DNA from: Ciona intestinalis | Taxonomy: Eukaryota > Chordata > Ascidiacea > Phlebobranchia > Cionidae | Direction: 5' to 3' | Assembly (NCBI RefSeq): GCF_000224145.3 | Contig: NC_020175.2 | Location: 4,799,585 to 4,863,584 of the forward strand | DNA length: 64,000 nucleotides | Shown here: positions 26,890-39,500 of the stretch, piece after piece | How the letters are laid out: the number at the start of each line of letters is the position of its first letter | Position numbering within the stretch: the first letter of the stretch is position 1 | Program-made: the position numbers and the translations under genes | The notes under the pieces: generated by a model | The model's input: only the letters and a program-made list of their open reading frames with translations | Told to the model about the DNA's origin: nothing | Databases searched by the model: none

Positions 26890-29800
26890 CTAGATTACTA
26901 TGAAAGACATGGAACAAAAACATCTTTATTATTAAATAATGAAAATTGTCATTAAACACTTACTTTCATCACTGATTGTGACATCATAACCAGCTTCACA
27001 AAGTGCTGAGTCAACTTGTTCTAACCATGACTTCTCACTTTTCATATAACTTGCAAATACTTGGAATATCCATGCCAGAGATTCATGAATGTCAAGCGTG
27101 GATAATAAAACCTGGGATTCTTCACTGAGTAGCTTTGTATGGTGGCCTCTGCTTGATATTCGATCCTGATGAAAATAAGATTGTTTTACCAAATTGAAAG
27201 TATGAATAATTTTTTAAAAAATAACAGAAAAGCTCTCTCAGACGTACAGTATGCCTGGCAACAAGTGTACATATGGCAGACACAGTGTGTTAGAGAAATA
27301 GACCAAAATCTACAAGGACCTCACCCATATAGAATGGTATATAATCATATATGATGCATACCGTAAGTTCATTGAGTATCTGTTGACAAGTTTCATGAGT
27401 TTGATTTATGTCAGCAAGATCTGAATCTTTTAAACGAACTTCATCTTCGAGTTTACGAATCTTGTCGTGACTTTCGGTTCTGAGAAATATTTGCGATATT
27501 CAAAAGAAATATAAGTCAAGTTTAAACAAGATTGTTCTGTTGCATAGAAGATAGAAGCCTGAGGTTTCATGTCCCAACCCAGCTTTTGAATAAAAATTAA
27601 TAAAAAAAGTATTTCAAAATAAAAAAATATATTTAAGCTGTAATCTCATCTTTCTAACATCAGAACTTTGGAATGAGTATTTCCAATTGTGCCATGTTAA
27701 GATTTAGATTTTTCCGCCGGAAGGCAATATTGTACTAACTTTTTTCCTAAATTCTCTAGTTGCACAAATATTCTAAGAAATCTTAAGAAGTTATATTAGC
27801 ATCTTCACCTGTTCTCGATGATCTTCTTTAAATCGCCGAACAATTTATCATCAACTACTGCATCCAGATCATCAGGAGCAGCTATCCCTGGTGCTGAGTA
27901 AACTACACGGACACATCTGGTGTGGAATCGCGCAAGCTAAAAACAAGGTTGAATTTTTATGGATGAATTGAAATTATTCTTACAAATGTTTTACATGAAA
28001 GGAATTATTATGTGTAAATTTATATGGAATTCAAAGTATTACGATTATTAATGAAATATGATTATATTGTGCTCAGTCAGCGTATGCGGTAACTTCATAC
28101 ACGATACACCATGTAAAATATTCATTTTACCAGTAAGGGGCAATAGGCCAACTATGGCCTAAATCTCCTACCCCAGGTATAACAAGTCAGAAGAACACTA
28201 TTATTTCTGAGCCACCATATTTTTAAAGATATAACCAAAAAGGGCAACAATAGTCATTATAGCACAGGTGTTCTGTTTTCTTACACCAATAGAATGTTAC
28301 ATCATAAAACACCAACATTTAAAATAAACTTCCATTTAATACAAACCTGTGATTTTGAATGTTCAATATCAACTCTTAGCAAGCGTTCTTGTCGCTGAAC
28401 TTCATAATATTTCTGTTTAAATTCTTCACTCTCCTTTAATGCTGAGGTTTTTTCTTCAACTGTTTGCTGATTAACCGCTTGTTGCTTGCTTACTTCTTCT
28501 TTGTATTTTTGCAGCAATTCAAGTTGGTCTCCGGCTCGACAGTCGAGAGATTTTAGTTTCTGTGGAAAATTAATAAATGAATGAACAATGAAATTTATTT
28601 ATTCTCCTGTGGGGGGGGGGGGTAAATGTTAAATCAATTGTTTGCATTTAAATTGTTTGAAGCATGATATTAATCTAGATCTAATAAAGCTATTTTGTTA
28701 AAATTCATTTGTAAACCATCATTCTTTCAAAAGACCTTCATTAGGATAACGGCAGAAAAGTTTTTCCTTAGTTTCATAATATTGTCCAACAACAACAGTT
28801 TATTTTACATCTACTGTTGGCAATTATTCTACTTACAAGTTTGAGATCTTTGACTTCTTTAGTAAGCGCGCTATTCAACTCATCTTTGCTTTTATCTTGA
28901 TGGAGTTGAGTGAACTAGAAGCAATTAATATGAAGCAGCTACAATTACAAGCAATACTACATACATGAGGTTTAAATCAATAACAATAAATGGGAAAAGG
29001 TCTTGAAGTAATTAAATGGAAACTAAAGCATGTTATACAGCTGTAAATGCTCTTATAATACATGGTGTATTTATGTAAGTACATGAATGGGTGTAAATTG
29101 AAATTCATTATGTTTACATTAAATTACCTACTTACTGCCATTAGATTAGTTTTAAACTAGTTTGTAATTATTGGAGGGGGGGTTTTATTTTTAAATTATT
29201 GTTCTAATTTAAACTGTGTAGTCAGTATGTTGATTCTGATTTTGTATCTTATTGCCTAAGATGTTTCCTAAAAAGTTTAGGAACCCATTTTATGTATAGT
29301 GTTTGCAAGAAGTGACTATATGACTATGTCTATTTGAACACCAACCTTGGATGAGATGGATAAAAGTTGAATGTCTTTCTGTTTAAGTTCATTTTTAACA
29401 TGAGCCAGTTCTTCGGTTTTCTTCTGCAATTTCAAATCTTTTGTAGAAATTTCTTTTTGTAAAGATTGGATGAGACCTGGAACAATACAACCATGTTTAT
29501 AGTTTAGTAGTTCAATTGGTACTTGAGGGATTTGAAAGGGAAACAAAACAAAACGTATATTCATAACTCAAAACGGACCATTGTTGTTACTCTATGAGCT
29601 ACATGTGTGGCCCAAATGCAAAGGATCTACTTTTTTTCTTTTAATTGCAACTTTTCAATAACAAGGGTTTTGTTACAATTGTCATATGTGCACATTTATG
29701 CAATTACAATCTAAAAGAGTGTAAGTTTCATTGAACTGTAAAATAATCAAGATTTGTTAACAAAAACAAATACTAATAATTCATATAACCCAAAATTACC

Positions 29801-32241
29801 TTGTGACATAATGTGTTCACGTTTCAAAGCATCCAGTTCTTGACGCAAATCATGAATTTTATTTTCTTTGTCTGAGAGCTGAGTTGTTAATGTTGGTGAG
29901 GTGTGTAACTTTGAATTGACAGAATCCAGTTGTCGCTTTAGATAAATAACTTCGTTTCTTCTTGATTCAATCTCTTTTTCAACACTTTGTAATTTACTAG
30001 CAAGCTGGTTACCAGTAATGAAATGTTCACTTGATATTTTATCTTCAAGCTGTGACAGTTCTTCACGTAAGTTTGAAATTATCGAATCTTTTCTTTTTGA
30101 TTCCTGGAAAAGATAAATCAATGTCACCTATTTATGTACGTTTGGTGGGTCAATTTTATAAGCTAAAACATGGATGGTTAATTGGTACACTATTGTCTAG
30201 TCATAAGTTATAATTTATACAGACTTGTGGGTGATTGATTTTTGTGTTGCTTATTGGCTGACAATATCAGTAATTTTTCCCCAAGCACACATACATCAAC
30301 ACCAGTAGAATCATTTTTTCCCCCCCTAATGAAATACAGTGATAAATTTTTTGACATAATATAGAAGCCATTCAGTTTTTCTGTACACATGGAATATGCT
30401 GCACAACGTCCCCATAAATTATAATACTAATACATAACATAAAATATGCATTTTCTTAAAATAAATACAACAAGTAACCTGTTCAAACACTGCCAGTCGA
30501 TTAATCTCGTCTCCCATTCGAAGAAGTTTTTGATCTTTTCCCCTTGAGTTGTCCACGGTACCCCCATATGTCCATGCTATGTGTTATGTTGAGTTGTAAT
30601 GGAATGATCATACAACAGATTCGTATTTGACATAATGTAGACTTATAATATGTAATATGGGTGTCTTCTTATACACCAGACCTACATGGTATATTCATAG
30701 ACCTCATGCTCACTGTTCAGTTATAACATGGGTGTCTTCTTATACACCAGACCTACATGGTGTATTCATACACCTTCCTGCTCACTGTCGAGTTGTAACA
30801 TGGGTGCCTTCTTATACATCAGACACACATGGTGTATTTACTGTAAAGTAATAACATGGGTGCCTTCTTATACAACAGACACACATGATGCATTCATACA
30901 CCTCATGCTCACTGTCCAGGTATAACAGCACACTTACCTTCTCTAGGAAGTTGATTGGATGAATGTTGATTATTAGCAGCACCTGCGCTATGAGGTCGAT
31001 ATCTTAATGGAGGATGAGGTTGAACTGTGGTCTTGCTGCCATTGGTTGTTGTTCGTACTGGATGTACAAATGTATAAAACATATGCCAAGTTTTTTATTG
31101 GTCCGATTGAAAAAAATATTCGTTGTGATAAATAAATTTGGAAAAAAATAATTTTACAAGAAATTAGTTGCAAAATTAATTGCAACCAGTGTATGTAAAA
31201 GCCACTTGTAAGGGTTAATCGTTTATTTCGTAGTAAAAGTAAAAAAAAGAATTTACGGAATTATATAATTGTAACCTGCGACTCTAAAAGAGCGTTGTTA
31301 ATTGTTAAAAAACACAATTAGAAATATTATGTGCTAATGATATCCTATCTTCTTCCACAGTATACATTTCCATCAACTTACATGTTGGAGCTGATATATT
31401 GATTAATGGAAGAGAAGTTTGTTTTGAGTCAAAATCTCGTGGTGTTGAAACCATGACTTGTATCGGGGAGGTCCATGATGGTCGTTGTTGTACGGGGAGG
31501 TATTGAGTGGACTGGAATGTAGATGTGGAAATATATTATTATGGTGAATAGTGTAAGGGAACACTACAAGTATTTTAAAAACACAGAAAAAAACAAATTT
31601 AGTAAACATAATATAATTATGGTGAATATTAATATTATACAAAAAACACAAAAAAAATTAAACAGATAAAACCTCACCCCTGCCATTCCTTCAAACACAA
31701 GTTGAAATGACCTTCCATTGAACCCACACTTAATAACATCCCCTGGTGCCAATCTAACCGCTGCATTCTGTACCCGACAGTCGTTAACATAAGTTCCATG
31801 TGGTGTGTTCAAGTCATGAAGGACAAAGCAATCTTCTTGCTGACAATACTCAACTACTGCATGAGTTGTGTCAGATATGGAGCCCTGAGTTGGTGTAAAT
31901 AGTTAGTTAATTACCAACACATAAAAACCCATTGTATATAAAAACAAAGTGCACGTGGTATGTGAAACAAGTATGACACTTCTACAATAAAACTAAAATC
32001 ACTCGCAAAGCTACATACAGAGTAATTCGTATGCAGGCACGTGGTGTATGAAACATGGCACTCATGTAATAAGCAGCCCCAAGACAATAAATGATCATTA
32101 AACTATCAAATACCATGCATAAACACAGTCATTAAAACTTACATCATAAATAACTTCTCCACCATTTTCCCCGATTAATGTTCGTGTTTGTGAAAGCTCA
32201 GTGATGTCACCACCACTCTTCAAATATGCTTTCCCAATCAT
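26890..32241 (-). CDS. FHAD1: FHA-domain coiled-coil protein, FHAD1-like
   Basis: Start ATG at 32241 (MIGKAYLKSGG). Exons 32143-32241, 31678-31884, 31382-31511, 30938-31057, 30479-30576, 29800-30103, 29346-29478, about 28838-28915, 28349-28562, 27808-27938, 27361-27480, and 26964-27178. Exons 1-2 encode an FHA domain: N-terminal AYLKS, RTLIGENGG, a central DTTHAVVEY in place of the usual SxxH, and LNTPHGTYVNDCRVQN (the family's NG-[TS]-[FY]-[VI]-N block). Then comes a Pro/Gln-rich linker (exons 3-4) and long coiled coil. Domain order and wording match vertebrate FHAD1 as I recall it. After the exon ending at 26964 (donor GTAAGT, phase 1) a possible last exon adds only two residues and a TAG at 26890; otherwise the gene continues into the next coiled-coil model. 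FHA domains bind phosphothreonine peptides; FHAD1 is mainly a ciliated-cell and testis gene. Confidence 0.7.
30640..30925 (+). repeat. Minisatellite-like array, about 65-70-bp unit (4 copies)
   Basis: Tandem copies of a unit containing 'ataacatgggtgtcttctta', 'tacaccagac..acatggtgtatt' and 'catacacctcatgctcactg'. The unit carries an internal 'acaccatgtgt/acacatggtgt' palindrome. Intron of FHAD1-like. Other arrays lie at about 22435-22550, 54845-55010 (reversed) and 58985-59165 (reversed). Confidence 0.8.
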
Positions 32242-33534
32242 ATTTAGTATAACAGCTTAAAGCCACATCTTAATAATGTACAATCTAAATATCAAAATGT
32301 AAAATTAATAACAGATTTTAAATATTTCAGCAAACAACATGTTTTAACACTAGAAAAAGTGAAAGTTTATACATATATTGATATATACATATATATATAT
32401 ATATATATATGTATGTTTAAAACCTCCATCCCAAAAGCACATTATTGACTCTCAAAGATTTAGACTAAGTCTAACTCTTTTTTCAATCTATTTTGTATAA
32501 TAAATCACTCTGTATTTACATTTTATTACTAACTTTTATAATTCTGGATAAAATTTAATGTTTTCTCCTTGTATTAAACATATACGTTAATCGTATATTA
32601 TGTATCTACATAGCTAAACCTTGTACTTGATATATAAACAGTTTGTGAAGTGTTTGAATTGTGTGTTACACCCGACACGCGAAGTGATTTCGATTGTTTA
32701 CGAATCGGCTTCGCCACCTGTTACCGTTGTTACTATGCCAACTACATAAAAATGTTATAAATTCCTTCCCGAATATGCAAAAAAAACATTTTTATAGGCT
32801 CTGTTATAGACCTTCCAAGCTTATATAAATTTAATATTTTATATATATATATATATAAATTTAAAGATATTGTGTTGTTTGTTTTGAGTTGCTTGAATGC
32901 TAGTAAATTAATATAGTGAATTCAAATCGTAATAGCTGCAATGGCATATATAATCGCCTATAAAAAGCATTCGGGTAATAAAATCAAACACAAAAAAATA
33001 TACTTTCGTATTAACCATATATATTACGTATTAATATTTAAAGAAACAAGACTATTTCAATGAAAATACTTTAAACACGTTTTTGAAATATTTCGGGCAG
33101 CACTGCGCTTTGTGTTTTGTTTACATTGGTTGTCTTGGTGCTTCTTATAAATTTATATGTGTTGTACCTTTGTATACATAGAGACAGTACGTCTTTTGTT
33201 TGTCTTCTTATATTGACATGGATTCTTCCATTAACCAAATATTGACACAAATCCTAATAATCTGAATGACTGTGTTATTGAATAACTAATAACGCATGAA
33301 CACAGTATGGAACATTGTTTTCTGATTTATATTTTTTATGATTTAACTTAAATGCATTAGGATATCAGCAAATAGGGATAATCTATTTCTAAATATCTAT
33401 ACAACAGAATCAGTATAAATACAAAATTTATAACAGTTTATTTATTGTTGTTAGGATATTTCGTTTATAATTTCTTTTTGAACAACTAATAGATTGGATA
33501 TTTAGTATACTGTATGTTTCTACTACTATAACAA
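32242..33534. other. Divergent intergenic region between FHAD1-like and the membrane-protein gene
   Basis: AT-rich, with (AT)n runs at about 32385-32411 and 32843-32858. A more CpG-rich island at about 32665-32745 ('cgaagtgatttcg', 'cgaatcggcttcgcc') includes the sequence GTTACTATGCCAAC at 32729-32742, whose reverse complement fits the RFX X-box consensus with one mismatch. No coding exon is seen. The region must hold the promoters of the two divergent genes. Confidence 0.45.
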
Positions 33535-36500
33535 ATGGATGAAGAAGCTTCTATCAGTTCGAGTCCTCCAAGAAATAGAGGTTTATATAAAATCTGTGAC
33601 TTAATTTTATAGAAATATACCAATTTTAATCTGTACTTTTTCATAAATTCTCCATAGTGTGTTTAATAACTCACAACTGTCTTTTTGTCATAATTCATAT
33701 AATTCAAATTGGTGTGATCTTAGTAATTGAATAAGTTTACAGAAGTAATATGCATTTTATGTATAAATTCCAGGGGGTGTAAATCACAACATTGATGATG
33801 ATGAGTTTACAAACATACAAGAAACACCAGATGATGTCACAGAAGAATGGTGGGTTGTGGAATAATTGTTTGTCATGAAAGAGTGCTTGCTCCTTATAGG
33901 GTATCTTGCTCAAAATTGTCGGCAGGAAAAGGCACTTAATAGCAATTTCTCCAACCATGCAGTTTCATATGGGTTGTCTAAATTGTCAGCTATGCTAAAA
34001 ATATGAAAAAAAAGTAAATAAATTGTGATAACTTTTATGTGATACTTATGTGATAACTTTTAAGCGGGCACAAGGTTTATGAAACAGAACCTGTATTATA
34101 ACGATAGTGCTTGCCCCAACATGCGAGGATAAATAAGTTGCATTATTTGTTCATTTAATTTATCTGATAGGTTTGAGCCACCACAGAATCACAATGAACT
34201 GAACAGTTTACTTCAATCATTGGATGACAAACCACACACAGATGATGAATTTTCATTTGAAAAAAAGAAACTACCAGAATATCATGTAATTGAAATTTTA
34301 TGACATTTATTAATATTACTTTATTAGATGTTTTTACCTAACATTTTTTCGTTCCATAAAAATAAATACGAATCATTATGTTTTTCATAAACTGCTTAAC
34401 AAAGTTTAGCAAATGTTTTTTAAAAAACTATAAATCCAGTGTGCTACTGTCTACTCTAAAATGTCAGACTGTGTCAGCTACACAAAAAAAAACAATCACC
34501 CACAAAGTTACATAGGTGGTAACTTGTAAGCAGGCATGGAGTGTATGAAACAGAACACCGTGTTATAAAGATTGTGGTACAACATTAAATAAGTTAAATT
34601 CCTTTATTAACCCAGACCAACATTGAAACCCTTCGAGATGAGATGGAAAAAAGTGGAACCTCACTTAAATATATGGAAGATTTTGAACACGTTGTTGAGA
34701 AAGATATTTTGATGATTGGTTCAGTCAGTATTGAAGATTTGGAGAAACATGAAAACAAACAGAAAGAGGAATATCTTCAAATACAACAAAGACAAGTAAG
34801 TTATATCTGATAATGTGGAGCACTTGTTGTCAGCATGTAAGAACATAACAGAAGTTTAATTCAGAAGAGCATTAAAGAGCATTAAAACTTGCCGTTTCAT
34901 GTAATTTTAGTTATCTATTAGATTTTAATTATTCAGATTTATTGTAAAAGGCTAATAAACAATGTTAAATAAATTAAAATTTTATATCACGATGGTATCT
35001 GAAACATAACACTTAAGACCCTAAACTTTAATTATCATCTAGGTTGCTTTGCAACAAGAAAGAACAAAAGAATTAACAAAACTTGCTGAACTTGCAAAGG
35101 AAAGAGTTTGGTTGCAACTTAAGGAACAACAGAAAGAAGCGAATATAAGAGAAGAACTACTTGCTAAACGGGAGCGATTGTTTCAAGTAGGAATATACTT
35201 ATTCTTATTTATTTGTTTAAACATTTCGATTTTTTCCTGGGCAGTTTTACACAAGATGACAAGTCTTTTATTTTTTTTTTTTTTATTACTGTAAGTCTGT
35301 AACCAAAAGAATAACTTATAGATATTTTATGTTTTATATTAAAAATATAAATAATGTTAAAATAATAGGAGCAGGCACAAAAGTCATTCAGACAGTCAGA
35401 AAACCAACTGAAACACGCACTTGAGAAGCGACAAGCAGAAGTGAAAGCTTTCTATGGAGATCTTACACTAGCTGATAATCAATATGGGGATAGTAAAGGT
35501 GGGTATGGCATTCCATCTTAATTTGATTTTATTAAAGACTAGTTAATATAAGATAAAACTTCTTGTTTATTAATATTGAAACACAGAATTTATAATCATA
35601 TTTGTAATAATGCTACAGATTTAAACATTGTTTAAACTCCAGGTCGTAGATGGAGGGTAGAATGGTCAAAAACTCCACAACCTGTGCAGATTAAACTGAA
35701 AACTATTCGTGGAATAAGAGACAAAGTTCCTAAGGGAAGATATGTGGTTATGATATCTTTATACGACAGGTTGGATGTGTGGTTTATATTATGGTGGGGA
35801 TTTGGGCAAAAGTTGATCTGTTACCTGAATATACTGTTGTATTTTATTGTGTATGGGTAAAGTCCTAGCGTGGCACGCGATGGGACTTAAGATTTATGTC
35901 AGAGTTGGCCTATCATCCTTGAACTAACTTACAAGGGGTCTTGATGTAATTGTTTATGTATAATAATAATATAGAGAGCATTACCCCTACACTGTACAAA
36001 TATTATGTAAATCTGATACATAATTATCATATTGACATATTATATTTCTTCTTATAGATTGGGAGGCCATGTATTAAGATGGTCCAGAAGGTTGGGCCAG
36101 CAATGGGGAGGTGCTACACTACCTGTATATCATGATGGGCATTACTCTAACACTGAGATACATCTCGAACAAAGTGTGTTCACTGTGTTACCACCCCAAT
36201 GGAAAGTTCAACCTGGAATGATACTCGTGTTTGAGTTGTTTCTGTTGAGAGGATCAATCAGTCCAATTGATCGAGTGGTGGCTTGGGGTAAGTGGTGTAT
36301 TGTGTGGGGGATGATGGAATATAAATGTTTGATGCTGTAAACTGATAACATTTTAGGCTTATATACATGCATGTACTAATATTGGATAAAAAGTGTCTTC
36401 GTCATAATTACTTAGAAAGAAATAATAAATTGTTTTTCTTAAATTCCTTTTTTAAATACTTTTTTTTAATTAATTAAAGTATTGTTTTTCTCAGGTGCTT

Positions 36501-39500
36501 TTCCAATATGTGACAGCAACTTTGCTATAGTGCAAGGCCATTATAAGTTGCCTATGTTACGTGGACATATGGATTATAGGATCACTAAACATGAAACTAT
36601 AGAGAAGTTGATAGCATCTGATATTGATCATTGGATATCCAATCTTTATATTCAGGTGATTGAGTTGTGAATATATGTTGTAGACCTCATGCTCACTGTC
36701 GATTTTCCATATGTGCACAAAACTGAATATGAGTTACCACATATGTAACTTCGTGGATGTTTTTTTACAGTATGACTGGTTCGGAGCAATTGTTGTAAAT
36801 TCCTGCTCAAGGTCACATACGACCACAATGGTGGCAGTGACCAGCCTTGAACCCAAAACCTCTGTGTTAAAAGCGGCGAACCAACCACTGTGCCACAGCA
36901 ACGAATTATATTGTTCCCCTTAAATAAAACTTCATGCAGGTCGTTCGCTTGCCGAGATATTTATCGGGTCAAAAAGAATATGAAGTTGAACTTCAGTTTA
37001 CATCGGGATTGCTGAGTCATCCCGACAGGATCGAGAATTCTGAGGAAGCTGTTGATGGAGAGAAGATACCGATTATGGAGGATGGAGAAGATAATAATTC
37101 TTCTACAGGTGTGGGGTGGTTGCTTTATGTGAAATATGTGTCTCATACTATGTTTCTTATGTTATAGGCGAGTCCAAGACTTGTTTACACCAGTCGCATG
37201 AACAACTTACATAAAACTTCATGATTGTTGGGATAATGGGCCAAATTTGGCCGAAATCTTAGGTCCTTGACAAGAACCTAACCCATATAGAATGTACTAT
37301 AAGACCAAAGTTAAATTTGTATATAGAAACGAATCAGGGCTCACAATTTATAGTCATAACTAAAAGCAACAAACCTTCAGATGATCGTAGTTCCAACATC
37401 AGCATTAAGTTTGGTACAAGTGGGAAGAGCGGACCATCAGTTGATCTTACGTCTTCCACATCCGGAGTAAAGTCCGGTATGAGCAGCTCCATCAACGAGG
37501 GAAGTGGGAGCAACGTTCTTCGGAAACGGAAAATGTCGCGAACATCTGTGGAAAGACATTCGCCAAAAGTTGATGTGCGGATTTTTTTTAACTTTCTTAT
37601 CAAATTTAATTTGTTCAATAGTTTAGGTCAGAACATTTATCCTAGTGTTGTATAATATGCACGTATTAGTTTATATGAGTCAGTTTCTATGGCGAGACAA
37701 GTGTCTTTTCAGAAATAATTTGTAATAATTATTTGTATTGGTTACTATATGTAGCTCACGCTATAATTTAGAGTTGCACTGCCACGCGTGGATAAATAAG
37801 TTACATCTACTTTATAAATAATGTTGATTGTTTCAGTCGTTTGAAGATTTGGATTCCGAAGATTCAGAAGACACAGATGAACTAATTCCAGTGAAAGGAC
37901 AGAATGGAATGTTTTATAAAATTCATTATAAAAACCCAGTGGAAGATTACAATGCAAAGGTTAGTTTATGTTGTCTATAAATAAAGTGTAACGGTCACGC
38001 TTTTCCAAAAAAAGGTTTGTTTTTTTATGACCAAGTTTTAACAACTGCCGTTTTACCGCTACTACCCCTTTTTTGCTTTTTTTTAACTATTTCGAATGTT
38101 ATCCTGCATTTTAAATCGTTATCGTGCCTACAAAGACAAAATAAATCTCATTTATTCATTTACCCACCCAGGTGACCACCCTTCTACCACAAACCCCTCA
38201 TTTGAAGAAGAAACCACCCCCACCCAAACTTACGCGCATGGAAGAACTTGAGAGACACACCTTCAGTGTTCAACCTCCATTTTCAAGCAAGGGGAAACTA
38301 CAAAGGGTCGCTTATGATAGAGCTGAGTGAGTTTTTTTAAATTGAATGTTTTTTTTCTATTTTATTTGGGTAAAAAGATTCTATAGGGTGGAACATCATG
38401 GGACCTGAGGTTTAATTCACAGTTTGTCTGTTATTCCGGCACCCAGGGTGGTACAATTGAGATGGTGTTACAGTTATTGTAGCGTGTATTTTGTAAGTAG
38501 CGTGTATTTTTACAGCACAGTTTTAGAGTTGATAATTAAAAACAATCACTTTTAGTTAATTCCACATGTTTTTTCATATATATTATAGGTATGTAAGCCG
38601 AATGTTTATTTCTGAGATGGGATTTTCACTTTGGAGAACCAAAGATTTCTGGATAACCATATTGTTGTTGGTGTTGCTGTGGTTTGCACGACTGTACATT
38701 CATTACTGTGGGCAGTGGTTGTTTTTACAGGTAGGGTTACTTTGGATAAATGTAAAGATGTAGTTCATTAACCCTTGCGTGACAAGGTAACTATAATCAA
38801 AATAACAGGTGTTTTGTTTTATACACCTCGTGCCCACTTATAAGTCACCACGTATGCAAAAAGCGAATTATTTTCATTGTATGGCCAACATTTTGGGCAA
38901 CCCATTAGTGACCACATGAGCAACTTTGCTTTATATATATATATATGTTGTGACTCCTAACTTGTAAGCGGCAGGAGGTGTATAAAACAAAACACCCATG
39001 TTATAACGACTTTCATTGTCATAAATGAATATTCCCCTCATCCATCCCTATGCTTCCTCACCCCTCACCTACCCAGGCACTCAGACTACCAGTCAACACC
39101 TTCATATTCTTCCCATACACCGTTAACTTAAACTACCAAGCTGATCTTCTAACAACAGCTGAAGAAGTTGGTGAAGTTGTACTTGGACCAATATCAAACA
39201 TCATTGTGCAGGTGAGACATATTGTGTGTGGATGTAATCTGTTAAGATTTGATACTCAATACTGATACCATTGATAACGTTGTGCCATTTTGCATGACAC
39301 TGGAAATTTAACAACTGTTGTTTTGCTGTTGATTCCCTTCTTTTCCTTCTTACATGATTTCCGCTATTATTTTCGAAAAGATAAATCAAAACTATATTAT
39401 GTTTCCCCCAGGTTCTGCTTGTATTATTCTCGTGGGTGAGCCAGAAAGCTCTCGGATCATTCCCTCTCATCTTCTCCAAGTTGATCCTCGCTTTCTCCTT

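Noticed and set aside
30640-30925. CRISPR-like regular repeat array
   Set aside because: The units are directly adjacent with no unique spacers, in an intron of a eukaryotic gene.
36780-36905. Functional tRNA gene
   Set aside because: Box A- and box B-like sequences are present, but no cloverleaf can be drawn and the tail matches dispersed copies; it is a SINE-like element.
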